Assembly: GCF_000002865.3 (NCBI RefSeq)
Contig: NW_001865065.1
Coordinates: forward strand, 209,690-273,689
Direction of reading: 5' to 3'
Origin: Monosiga brevicollis MX1
Lineage: Eukaryota > Opisthokonta > Choanoflagellata > Craspedida > Salpingoecidae
DNA: 64,000 nucleotides
Part shown: one piece after another, positions 42,307-53,109 of the stretch
How positions within the stretch are numbered: position 1 is the first letter of the stretch
Layout: each line of letters opens with the position of its first letter
Made by a program: the position numbers and the translations under genes
Notes under the pieces: generated by a model
Databases searched by the model: none
What the model saw: the letters and a program-made list of their open reading frames with translations, nothing else
What the model was told of the DNA's origin: nothing

Positions 42307-44917
42307 CTAAGCATCCAAAAGATCGGCATCAATCATTTCATCCAAGACTAGCTCGTCCTCCAGAGATTTGACCATGTAAGGGCCTTCCAGCTCATAGCCG
42401 AGCTTGCGATAGTAGTCACGGGTGCCCACGCCCGAGATGACAGCCAATTTGCGGCTGCCATGTTCACTCTTGGCGATGCGCGCAGCCTCCTCCATCAACA
42501 GGGTACCAAACCCTTGATGCTGGAATTTGCCGGGATCTCGCGATTGCACCGGCACAACCGAGCCGTACACGTGCAGCTCACGTACAATCGAGCATCCATC
42601 CTGCAGGGTAACAAAACGTCGGTGCACCACACATGGTAACGCCGGGTGAAGGGCAGGGCTGTTGACTACGGCTCTTAAGCGTTGGGCGCCATCCCTTACC
42701 TTGAGCTCGGGACGATAGGTTTGGTCAGAGCATTTGCGCAAGCGCAGCAAACCAATCAAAATGTCTTGCTCTGGATCCTCGTACGCCAAAAATGTTTCCC
42801 AACCACCATTGGCGTAGTAATCACGACGGATGAGTTCAACCTCAAAGGGACGCACGCGGTGATGGATCTCCTGGATGCCCACTTCACGCGTGCGCACGTC
42901 ACGGCACTGCATGAAGGGAGAAGAGGACAGGACACAGGAAATGAGCAAACTCTGACTATCCGACGAGTCGCAGACTGACGGTTGTATCCGCTCACCTTGG
43001 TGCCCAGCTCCTGCATGCGCGCCAGAGCATGCTCGCGCAGGTTGCCGTGCTCGACGCCAGAGGACACCAGAGGCATGGGAATATCTCTGTCCATGCATAA
43101 GGAGTCGATCGATGTGAGTTTTGGCCGAATTCTCTGGCTTCAACTTAGCTGGCCCGCCAAAGAAAGGGGCGGGCGTTGAACATACCGCTGAACACGGTAC
43201 ACGCGCGTCCACGGCGGGACAAGAGCAAGAATCTGGGCCACCAAGTCCACGAGGACAGATGGAGGGTAGGATTTGTAGCGACCCGTCTTCCAAAGCTCAT
43301 ACAGGCCCGTGCCGCGAATAACAAGGGTGGGATAGAGCTTCAAACCGTCGGCACGGAAGGCGGGGTTCTCAAAAAACTCGACAAATTGTGCAACATCGCG
43401 CTCGAGACCCATGTTGGGCAGATCAGGCATCATGTGTGCCACGACCTTGAAGCCCGTATCCTTGGCTCCATGGAAGGACTCGCTAACTGCCTTGACTGTG
43501 TGGCCACTGATTACGTGCGCCCATCGCGCCACACCGCACAAACGAGATACGTGAGTACAGCAGCAGAGGCAGGGACGAATTTTCTGGTGGGATCACAGAA
43601 AGAGGAAGGTGCGGATGATGGAGACAGCATTGTGGCGGCCGTACCGATTTGTGTCGCGAGCAACATCTTCGAATACACTCTGAACGCCAATTTCAAGGCG
43701 AGTGCAGCCGTATTCGAGCATGCTGTTGAGGTGGGGGCGTAGGCAGTAGTCGGGTCGTGTCTCGATGGTGATTCCAATGCACTTGGTGCGGCTACGTTCC
43801 GAGTACTCGACGGCCTCCTTGACATTGTTGCTGGTATGGCCGGAAAGCGCATCGTGGAGATTGCGGATAAAGTAGTCGCGATACTCAGCATCCAGCGCCA
43901 TAAAGGTACCGCCCATCACGATAAACTCAACCTATCAGTTTGGTAGATGAAGTGGAGCGTGAGTGGCGAGGATGAATTCAGATTCGCGGGATGCAAGGGG
44001 CTGTGCAAACGCACCTTGTCGACGCTATGACCGAGTGACTTGAGCTGCTCGACACGATGGCGTGTCTGCAGGTAGGGGTTGTAGCGGGCGCGAATGGCAC
44101 GCATCGAGGTCGGCTCGTAGCCGGTGTAGGACTGAGTTGAGTATTCAAAGTCGCTGTCAGGACCACCGGGGCAGTAGACGCAGATGTTGCCGGTCATGGC
44201 AATGTGGGGGCAGCGATGAGGCTTGCACATGACCGCGACCACGGCAATCTGCAAAGGCACGGCGGCGGAGTCGTGGGCCGCAAAAAGCGCAAGGTTTGGG
44301 GAATGGGGAAAATATGAATATCCTGTCAAAACTTTGGATGGTGAGGCCGACAAGACAACGTGCAGTGACAACGTACACCCGAGGCCGTGCGCACAGGTTT
44401 GGCCCGAAGCTTGGGCAAGAGTTCCTGGGCGGGGCAGTGAGTTTGAGGGGTTTGCCTGGGGGTTTGATGAACATGACTGACGGGGGAGGGGCTCGCACCT
44501 TTTTGTACTGCGCGGGAACGGCGGCAATGATATCAACCAAGCGCGGTTGGGAATGAAGTTTGTACTTTGAAGCAACGCGCTGCTTGAGTCTGCCAGGAGA
44601 TGGTGTCGTTGATTAGAGACCCGAGCGAGCGAGGTGAGATGCGAACGCGCTGCCAGAAGCGCGAGAGTAAGCCGGTGTTCAATAGACGATGCGAACCGAC
44701 ACATACGCGTTGAGATTGATATCATGTTTGTTGTCATGAGCACGCACGAGCTCCTCAACCACCTCGGAAACGACCTTGAACATGCGCTCCTGGGGCGTGC
44801 CGAGGTTCTCTGCGAGCCACAAGGTGATGGTGAACATGCCGCCCCGAGGACGCCCGAAAGAAAGCATGCCGTCGACGAAGCAACTCTCTTACTCTTGGAG
44901 TTTTGGTTCTTCCCCAT
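42307..44917 (-). CDS. ELP3: Elongator complex protein 3 (radical SAM / acetyltransferase)
   Basis: Catalytic subunit of Elongator, which makes cm5U-type side chains at wobble uridine 34 of tRNA. The first exon starts at ATG 44917 (MGKNQNSK) and splices (GTAAGA donor) to [20 protein letters not shown]. Then follow [30 protein letters not shown] and [20 protein letters not shown] with the three Fe-S Cys. The rest tracks human ELP3 almost residue for residue: [108 protein letters not shown]. The acetyltransferase part has [27 protein letters not shown] and [20 protein letters not shown], ending TAA 42307. Between PELK and DGCSIVREL lies a 99-nt GT-AG intron that is a multiple of three and lacks stops. 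Confidence 0.97.
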
Positions 44918-45125
44918 GATGCCGGCTACAATCAAGACAGGACCAGACCAGCACGCCTTGTGGCGTCAAAAAGCAGCTCACCGCCTTGCCGCCCTCTGGC
45001 AGCAGGCAGGGGGAAGAAGGCAGAAGCAGACGAAAGAAGGCAGGAGCCAGCCAACGAGCCGCGTCCGCGCGACCCAAAAGCCAAAAAGACGCAGGAAAGA
45101 AAGACAGAGAGAGACAAGAGACAAG

Positions 45126-45289
45126 AGACAGAGACAGAGACAGAGACAGAGACAGAGACAGAGACAGAGACAGAGACAGAGACAGAGACAGAGACAGAGA
45201 CAGAGACAGAGACAGAGACAGAGACAGAGACAGAGACAGAGACAGAGACAGAGACAGAGACAGAGACAGAGACAGAGACAGAGACAGAG
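45126..45289. repeat. (GACAGA)n hexanucleotide repeat, about 27 copies
   Basis: 164 bp of essentially perfect 6-bp GACAGA units between the divergent ELP3 and ECSIT genes. Because the unit is a multiple of three, long artificial Arg/Asp or Glu/Thr frames appear on the plus strand and Leu/Ser or Cys/Leu frames on the minus strand. Confidence 0.98.
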
Positions 45290-45417
45290 TGATGGCAGAG
45301 AGAACGTGGGTTCCACAGTCACAATTGTCTGACATTTCGACTCGTGTGTGTGGTGTGTTCATTAAAGTCTTTTTTTATTAAATTTTTATTTTTTTTTAAG
45401 AAACTGACTGTGAGCGC

Positions 45418-47174
45418 ATGATGGCGTTTCGAGGGTTATGGCGGTCGCGTCTGTGTGTGCCAAGGGCACACTGGCTGGTGGAGGGTCTGTCGCGGCGAGG
45501 TGCAAATGCACATGGTGGTGTTCGAGGACTGAGTGCCAGCATGGCGCAGTACAAAGCGGCTCGGGGGCCGGATGAGGATCCAGCCCCGTCGTCGTCCGCC
45601 GACCCTGGCCCAGAGCGTCATCACCAGGTGGCTGGTCTGGCCGAGGCGGCCCATCGCCAGCTCCAGCAAGCACAGACTGTGACAGAGCTACATCAAGCCA
45701 TCGATGCTTTTCGTGCAGCTGAGGTATGTCTCTGAGCTCGCATCGCTGAGACTCGACGCCGCACCTGGACATGCTTCTCACTCTTCTGGCTGTTTTCGCG
45801 GTAGCCTCAACACGGTCACGTTGCGTTTCTCAATGCGACCATGGAACGTGTGGCCGAAATTGACGAGCCCTTGCCCCTGGCCACCTATGATAACCTTTTG
45901 AACATCTTTCCCAAAACTAACACGTTTGTCTCTCACGTTTAACTGCGTCTGTGCGGTCGTGTCATCCGTGTGCCTACACGCCCTGACCCCCTTCTGCGGA
46001 CTTGCTGCCTCCAGATTCAAGACATCCTCGCTACTGGATGCCATTTGGCCACGACAAACTCTTCAGGGCGAGGCAGCGCTGCGCGTCCTCAACCACATGG
46101 AGACGGATGGCCTCATTCCGCAAGCAAGCACACATGCCATTTTGCTGCGCGTACGACCCTTTGTTCTCTTGAGTCCCTTGCCGGCCCTTGGACCACCGCT
46201 GCGCTTGCCCATGATTGAGTGCTTGCCCTCACCATGCGGGCTCGTGATGCTGGCTCATACTCGCTTGAAAGACTTTTGGCGCTGCATCGGCACCGGTTAA
46301 AAAGGTCACATACATGGCCTATTGGATGCAGCGTTTCTTTGGCAGCAACCCCTTTGCCCTGCCCTTGCCCCTGCCACAGACAGATGAGGCCTGGCTGCAT
46401 CTTGCTTTGCGTCGCTTTGCCGGCAAAGATGCCACCGTCCATGGTTAGTACACAGCACAAAACAACAATGGGGCCCAAATTGGTATGCATTTGCTCCGCT
46501 TCAATCTTCCCGTTTTGATCTCACAAAGTGGGGCGAGGCCTGTTTGCTCAGAGGTTGAGTTTCTAGATGGGGCCGAAGAGCCACAGATTGGTTATTTTTC
46601 AATAACACCGCCCCAGCAAGAGCTGCTCGAGTCGCTAAGGTAATTCATACACCTCGGTCCACATTGCGCGGGCAGGTTTGGCCAGGCGTTTTGGGCTCAA
46701 TAATTATTTTTGCTTTGCCTTAAACCCAGGCGCACGGCTGAGAATCCCTCGCTCGCTCTTCCTCAATTGGTGGTTGAAGGGCGCCAACGAGCCTGGATTT
46801 CAGGCCGACGTCATCACTACCTCACACTGGGCTTTCGAGATGATGCCTCTGGACATGGTGCGTTCGTCCCGGCTTGCCCCGACCTGTTGGCTTTCATTGA
46901 CCCGCCAGAAGAGGCTCGACTCTCATTGTCCCTGCTTTGGCCAGAATACATGCTCGGCATCGCTAGCTTTGAAACTCCCCGCCGACCTCCCCGACCAGGA
47001 GCTCATACTGGCCACCTTGGTGCCGCTGCGCCCTCCTCCAAGGATGATGCCGGCCGCACCAACACCGTCGTCGATCGCGACATTGAGACGTGGCGCCGGT
47101 TTGCTGACCGCTGGATGCGCCAGCTGCAGCGCCTAACCCAGCACGAGTGCCAAACCATGATTCATCTCCAGTAG
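45418..47174 (+). CDS. ECSIT: ECSIT-like mitochondrial complex I assembly / signalling protein
   Basis: Start ATG 45418 (tandem ATGs) gives an Arg-rich presumptive mitochondrial presequence (MMAFRGLWRSRLCVPRAHW). Diagnostic ECSIT blocks in order are VAFLNATMERVAEIDEPL and TYDNLLNIFPK (45800-45915, like human VYNQLLNIFPK), ALRVLNHMETDGLIPQAST (46075-46140, like VLEQMENHGVMPNKET), and YWMQRFFGSNPFALPLPLP (46318-46376, like the WFPRFMNVNPFPVPRDLP block). The C-terminal exon from about 46732 to 47174 is less conserved (DIETWRRFADRWMRQLQRLT near the end). In animals ECSIT works with NDUFAF1 in the complex I assembly complex; both genes are in this window, 15 kb apart. The domain order supports orthology; a role in Toll signalling cannot be assumed here. 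Some small exons are only approximately placed. Confidence 0.83.
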
Positions 47175-47410
47175 ACCCTTTTCCTATTCAAACCTCACCA
47201 TGGACCTTCCTGAAATTTTATTCCTTCGAATCAAGTTAATGCTTAATGCCTTGATCGGATCTCGGATGATCAAATTGGCAGCCCATGCCTATCGAAGCCA
47301 CCGTACAAACAAATCATTTCACCTCATCCCCAATACACCATCCAACCAAACCCCTCCGATACATGCACCGAGCCCACTACCACGACCGACCGATTTCCAA
47401 CATTAACAGC

Positions 47411-47414
<4 letters not shown>

Positions 47415-47488
<74 letters not shown>

Positions 47489-47538
47489 NNNNNNNNNNNN
47501 NNNNNNNNNNNNNNNNNNNNNNNNNNNNNNNNNNNNNN
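47415..47538. repeat. (GT)n, poly-G run and 50-N assembly gap
   Basis: About 18 GT units (47415-47450), about 38 G (47451-47488), then exactly 50 N (47489-47538). The gap probably marks a sequencing stop at the G run. Position is upstream of the secreted protein gene at 47671. Confidence 0.97.
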
Positions 47539-47670
47539 GTGGATCGCAAGTGCGGGCGGGCATCTGTATGGCTGGCGACACAAAACGAGGGCTTGATTTG
47601 TTGTGGTGTCCTCCTCCATATCCGATCAAACACCGATCTTGTAGGCGAAGGACCCGCACGGCGACCAACC

Positions 47671-50600
47671 ATGATGCATCACGTTCGCGGCCTGCTTTTG
47701 CTGGCTGCCGTTGGCCTTCTGGCCCTGGCTTCGGTATGCCCCCTGCCAAGCTCTCTTCCTCTCTCTCTCTACCGATCCCCCATCTTGATCTCTGCCATTG
47801 AGCTTGCTGTGTCGCAATCTGCCGGGCCACCTCCCACGCCCCACTCTCACTTTTTGTTGACGGGACAGCCCACTGTGGCCGACCCGGCGGTCCCAATCTG
47901 GACTGGGGCTTCGCTGGCTGAAGCCGTAGCCCTCCCCACCCATCACAACCTGATGGAAAGCCCCCGTGCCTTCTTCACCGAGTGGATGGACAACATCAAG
48001 GTGACTTCTGCTCAACTGTTAAGCTGGTGTCGATCAGCGCCACTCACAGTTGTGTTGCAATCGCAGACACGCCTCCGCCCTCTCTATGCCGACAAAGTGG
48101 ATGCCACCACCGCCTTTGACTGGATCCCCGTCTTTCTCGGTGGGTCTTAAACGCTGAAACACCCATCTCACACACTCCTCTGTATCTGCTCACCGCACCT
48201 CACCTGCTCGACGCAGGCGACCTCAAGGCTGAGGAGGGCGCCACCCTCCAGTGGAGTACGCCATGCTACCAACAAGCAAGCGCCGAATTCCGTGGCAGTC
48301 TCAATGGCCAGCCTGCAATCATCATTAGCGCCCTGTACGTCCTCGCATGGTCACCGTGATTGTCTCTTTCGCTACTGCCTTGTGACATCCCGCTTCAATG
48401 CCCAACCTTCCTTTCTTTTTTCCCCCTAATTTTCCTCTTTTGGTTGATCTGTGCCACTAGATTTCCCACTGCCGAGTGCGAGGAAGAGGTTTACGGCATT
48501 GCCACCATCCATGGTTCGTGCGTTGAATGCTTGCAGGGCTCCCTGCTGTCAAGCATAAAGTCAAACAGAACCACTGCCATTCTGGTTCGGTATGGTGTCA
48601 CACAGGATTGGCTTTGCACGTTCTCAAGGGCGATGCAACCGTGGAATTCAACTGGACAGCCACCATCACAGAGGATGAGGCCGAGTGGATTCGCAACAAC
48701 GGTTCGCGCATGTGTCTTCCGTATCTGGTGGCGCATTTCTTGGCGCGTCTGTTCACCTGATCTGTTTCTTGATGATTTTGGCCTGACGTGCACATTTTTC
48801 TTCGCTTCCTCCACCAGGCTTTCGCATGATGCGCCTCAAGGGATCCGTTGATGCGAACCTCGAATCCGTTTTGGCGACGGCTGAACTCTTCCTGCCTGCT
48901 GAGCTTACTGCTGAGGTCGGTGGGCGTGTCATGTCATGATCAAGTCACTCAATGCGCAGAGCGAGGATCTTGACCAATGCCTTTCTGCTGCCCTTCTGAC
49001 ATGACTAGGTGTGGAAGCGCGTTGAGGCATACAACGTGGACTTTCTTCGTGCCAAAGCCTTTTACAACCTCACCCTTCGCGAAGTGACCGACAACATCCC
49101 TGACGAGGCCGACATTCAGGACGGCGACTTTCTCGGTGTTTTGGTCAGTTGTCGTATCTCGGGACAGCGTGGTCGATCTGGCACCCTGCGCACATTTTTG
49201 TGTGTGCGTGCATTGTCGCACTCTCAAAAAGCCTTGCCTCACAATGCACTCCCGCTTATTGATTAGCGTCTTGATGGTTTGGATCCCATGTTGGCTTGGG
49301 CCATGGGTGCTCACACTGGTGCGTTTCATCTTAAGTGCCAATTGTCCTTTTCATCAACAGCGCTACTCCCTTCGTGTATAGCGGGATGGCATACTTTTCA
49401 CGGTTGTGTCCAAGCTGTCGTCACTTATTTGCTTTGTCGTGGCCCTTTTCTTGTGATTGTGCTTGCGATACTAGGTCACACGACCATCGCGATGCGCTTC
49501 GACGGCGAACTGTACATCTGCGAGTCGACTACGTCAAGTGCCTATTGGCCCACCAACCACATTCAGCGCACGCCTTATCGCCAGGTGCCCTTTTGCGTTG
49601 CTTGGTGCAACACGCTTTTGGTTCGCCCATTCTCGCTCGGCGCTGATGGCGTGCCCGTCTGCTTTGTGCCGCTACCGCGTGCTTCTTTGCCCTTGTTCCT
49701 TTTCTCAGTGGATCGCTCAAGCGAAGAATGCTTCCTACAATGTGGTGCATCTCCCCCTCAATGACGAGTACCGTGCCAAGTGAGTCGAATCATCAGTTGA
49801 CCTGGCGAAGATCAACAACAGTGGCTCTTGACGACCAATGGCACGATACTCAGGTTTAACAACACAAAAGCCACCGAATGGTTCTTGAACGTGGCGGAAG
49901 GCCTGCCTTATGGCTACGCCAACATGCTTTTCACATGGATTGACACCCCCGAAGCCAACTACCCTGGCACCTTGGACTCGCATCTGCACGAGGTGCGATC
50001 TCGCCCCGTGCCACGTCTGGCAAACACCCCTCGGGAGGATGCTCATATCACATTGATGCCTTTGCTCACTCGGGCCGCCAGCTTCTGATTGGCTTTGCCA
50101 ATGCCATCAGCTATGAGCTGTCCGGGCTTTTGTGGGATCGCGCGCTTAACAAGGTTGGTCATCGGTGCCTGCACAAGCCAATGTGTCTGTGCAAGATCTC
50201 CCACCGGACCAACATCGCTCAATCGCGTTTTGGCCTTCTCCACAGCGGTTGAACACGGTCAACATGACAACCGTTCCTCTCCTCAACCTGGCTCACTCAC
50301 GCAACATCTCCTTCACCGAGCTCATGGAGATGCCCGAGCAGGTATCGTGCACCTTGTGGTGAGGTGGCAATGTCTTGAATGGGCAAGTCTCACTTGACGC
50401 CTCTTTTAGGACGAGTGGCAATATGATGACGGCTATAACATGGTCTGCGATGTGTTGGTGTGCGAAGCCTGGAAGGCTGGTGGCCTTTTCGGCGATCTCG
50501 ATTTCCAGTGCACTGAGTTTACCAACTGGTTGGTTTTCCATTGGGTCCGACAGAGCCCGACTGCCTCCACTCGGTGTCTGCCTGCCACTTTTCTTTTTCT

Positions 50601-50852
50601 CATTGAATTCACCCATGTTCTCTGCTTCTCCCACTGCACTGGAACAGGGATGACTACACACTCGCCATCTTCAACACGACGGCTCCACCGGCCTATTGCC
50701 AGCAGATTGATCCTGGACTGCCGTTTTGCCAGATTTTGGGTGACTACCGCATGAGCCTGCCCACCTACAATAGCCGTCCGATGGTGGCGCATATGGCAGA
50801 GCGCTGCCCACGTGGTACCCCACCCGATTTTGACAAGCCCGCTGGCTGCTAA
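47671..50852 (+). CDS. Secreted protein of unassigned conserved family, possible papain-like fold
   Basis: Many short exons from ATG 47671 with a signal peptide (MMHHVRGLLLLAAVGLLALA) to TAA 50852. Recognisable exon peptides include TRLRPLYADKVDATTAFDW (48065), GDLKAEEGATLQWSTPCYQQ (48214), VWKRVEAYNVDFLRAKAFYN (49009), GHTTIAMRFDGELYICEST (49473), AYWPTNHIQRTPYRQ (49540), WIAQAKNASYNVVHLPLNDE (49710), GLPYGYANMLFTWIDTPEAN (49900), DEWQYDDGYNMVCDVLVCEA (50410) and the Cys-rich end CQILGDYRMSLPTYNSRP with CPRGTPPDFDKPAGC. The GHTTIA...LYICES pattern, with His then Glu and a YGY later, recalls permuted papain-like (NlpC/P60, YiiX) folds, but this is by eye only. I recall similar wording in protist secreted proteins but cannot name the family. 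It is secreted or lysosomal by signal peptide. Exon borders approximate. Confidence 0.7.
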
Positions 50853-51196
50853 GCGTTGCCACACGAATAAGCTTGTTCGTTTTATTGCCCATCGCTTTGT
50901 GTGTGGTCTTGCTATGTTTATTCCTACGCCCGTGATGTGTGATCACGCATCCATGCATACTGGGCAACGATTGTGATACCAACTCAAGAACAGCTTGCAC
51001 CGCATCATCAAGTTGATCCTGCTTCTATTCGTTTGACAAGGGCCTGGACCACTCTGTACCGAGTCACAGGTCCCCCCTAGATACGGGGTCCATTCACTCA
51101 AACACGTCGTCTGGTACTGAGCCAGTAAAAGCTGTTGCACAAGCCATCCAGAACAAAAGCACATGATTGAGCCAGGACGCGTGATGCAAATGGGCC

Positions 51197-52469
51197 TCAG
51201 CAGAGTCCAAGGGACAGACCTGGTTTATTAGCGGCAGCCGCCGATGCCGTGGCTGGGCTGCTAGCAGAGCCACCCGGCGCGGGTTGTGGGCCTTTGCCAG
51301 CCGGGGAAGCAGCAGAATTGGACATTTGCTGGCTAAGGGAGGCCACGGCGGCGGTTGCCACGGTTTCGCCCGCTGACTGGGCCACCTGACCCATGAAGCG
51401 ATCCCACTCATAGGTAGGCGCCGCAGGCTGGTCGCTCACCGTCTCCTAATGATGAACATGATGATATCATGTTTAGCAAACAAGCAAGTGCAGGCTTCAA
51501 GTTTGAACCAAGGCTGAGACAGGCCGAGGCAAAGAGACTAACCCGAGCACTGACGTCCTCGTTGGCAATGAGCGATTCCTCATCCTCTGTATCACGTGGG
51601 TGGCGGGCTCGCTGGGCTGTTTCATCGCGGCTTTGCTCCTAGAGTTGTTGAGCAGGGTGGGTGAGAGCGATCAGAAGCCCATGCCTGCTGGTTACTCGAT
51701 GAATCTGTGCTCTGCCCGTGCACATACCAGCCAGGTCATGAAATAGCTAAAGGCGGTCAGCAGGAGCATCACAGTCGCAAAAATGGACCACAGGCCTATG
51801 GATGGATCGGATGACATGTGTCCGTGTCAGCCAAGTCTTCCTTTCCTTTTCCCCTCTTGCCCACTATCTTTCTGTTTTCTTCTTTTTCATCTTTCACTTG
51901 GTCTTTCTCGCTCATCCACTATGCACGCGCTCTCATGCACACGCATACCCAGGACGCACCTGTACAAAACCATGGAAAGATGGATAAACTGGAGGGCAGA
52001 GAGCCAAGGACAAGTGGGAAGCATGAGTTGACAAGACGGGAAAGGGCTCATGAACAACCTGGCCCTGATCTGTCTGGGAGCGTGGTACCAGGTGTGGACT
52101 GGAGCACACTTACCCAAGATAAAATACGGCACGCTGTGCCGGGCGCACTTTTTCAGCCCACTCAATCCATCCCTTGGCGTTCTCCACAAAAGAGCAGAGG
52201 AAAGGAATCTCAAGCAAGGTCAGCACTGCGGCACAGCAGATCATGTAGATGCCCACCGCCCAACAGAGTGCTTTGAAGGAGATGAGCGTAAAGATCCCCC
52301 CGAGGAAGAAGACTATTGCAATAATTGTGCAGTTGAGGCAGTGAGCGTGGTGCACACCATTGTTACAGTCCTGTGGGCCTCAGGCAAGCCAGAACTTACG
52401 AAGAGCGTCGATGCTTCCAGCAACACGACCAACGCAAGGCCATCCGCAAAGGGAAGCCAGGCCCGCCAT
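51197..52469 (-). CDS. Flower/TVP18-type tetraspan membrane protein
   Basis: Small vesicle or Golgi membrane protein. ATG 52469 (MAGLASLCGWPCVGRVAGSI) leads by a GT-AG intron into the exon ending about 52096: FFLGGIFTLISFKALCWAVG, then IYMICCAAVLTLLEIPFLC and SFVENAKGWIEWAEKVRPAQ. The acidic residue in LLEIPFLC matches the conserved Glu of the Drosophila flower channel and the EIPF motif of fungal TVP18. A further helix LWSIFATVMLLLTAFSYFMT lies at 51729-51792, and the tail (51544-51640 and 51197-51445) is Glu/Asp then Ala/Ser/Pro-rich, ending TGA 51197. The junction CTTGG|GTAAGT to CATAG|GCCTG is one base out of frame, so either a base is miscalled in the GGG at the donor or an unusual splice is used. 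Calcium channel activity should not be assumed. Confidence 0.75.
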
Positions 52470-52727
52470 GGTGTCGGCGTGGGATACAACGACCAAACGG
52501 GTTTGAGCTCCTTCTTGGAGCGCTGACGCGGCACACGCAGCAGAGCGTTGGAATGTCGACGTGAAAGTAACACTGGTGCACTTCAACACCAACGCCGACG
52601 TGCCCACCCCTGTCTGGCGCGTATCAACGCCCCCTTTTTACCCGTTATGGCCGCTGCCAGTGCCGCCAGTGAGCGCCGCCGCTGCCGCCGCCACTGGAAC
52701 AATCGGTTGCAGACGTAACGCACAACT

Positions 52728-52830
52728 GAGAGAGAGAGAAATGAGAGAGAGAGAAATGAGAGAGAGAGAAATGAGAGAGAAAAATGAGAGAGAGAGAGCA
52801 GAGAAACGAGAGAGAGAGAGCGAGAAAAAG
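52728..52830. repeat. GAGAGAGAGAAAT tandem repeat
   Basis: Four or more 15-bp units of GAGAGAGAGAAATGA on the plus strand upstream of the flower-like gene (-), giving pyrimidine on its sense strand. Confidence 0.93.
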
Positions 52831-53109
52831 AAAATTTGGAAGTATGCTGGGATGGCTCGGACACCGTGCTGCTTATCGGTCTAGCCATCCTGACTGGTGT
52901 TGTGTTGGCATATTCGTGACATGCGTGGAGCGGAGGATGAGGCCAATGCCGCTGTGTTAGTACACGATCCAGTGCTTTCGAGGTTGGCAATGCAATTTTG
53001 AAGGCCTCGTGTCGGATGCTCAGCATCGTGCATGGCGCGAGACCAGAGTAGAGGAACGGTGTAGCAACAAATGTAGCTCGCATCGTTCTGATGTGCTATC
53101 AAGCTCAGG

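Noticed and set aside
44634-45332. Extending ELP3 or ECSIT into the repeat
   Set aside because: Both genes have good start codons outside it (44917 and 45418) that match ortholog N termini.
44903-45362. Long open frames across the GACAGA repeat, e.g. Glu/Thr or Cys/Leu repeats on either strand
   Set aside because: They exist in several frames and both strands because the unit is a multiple of three without stops; no flanking coding signal.
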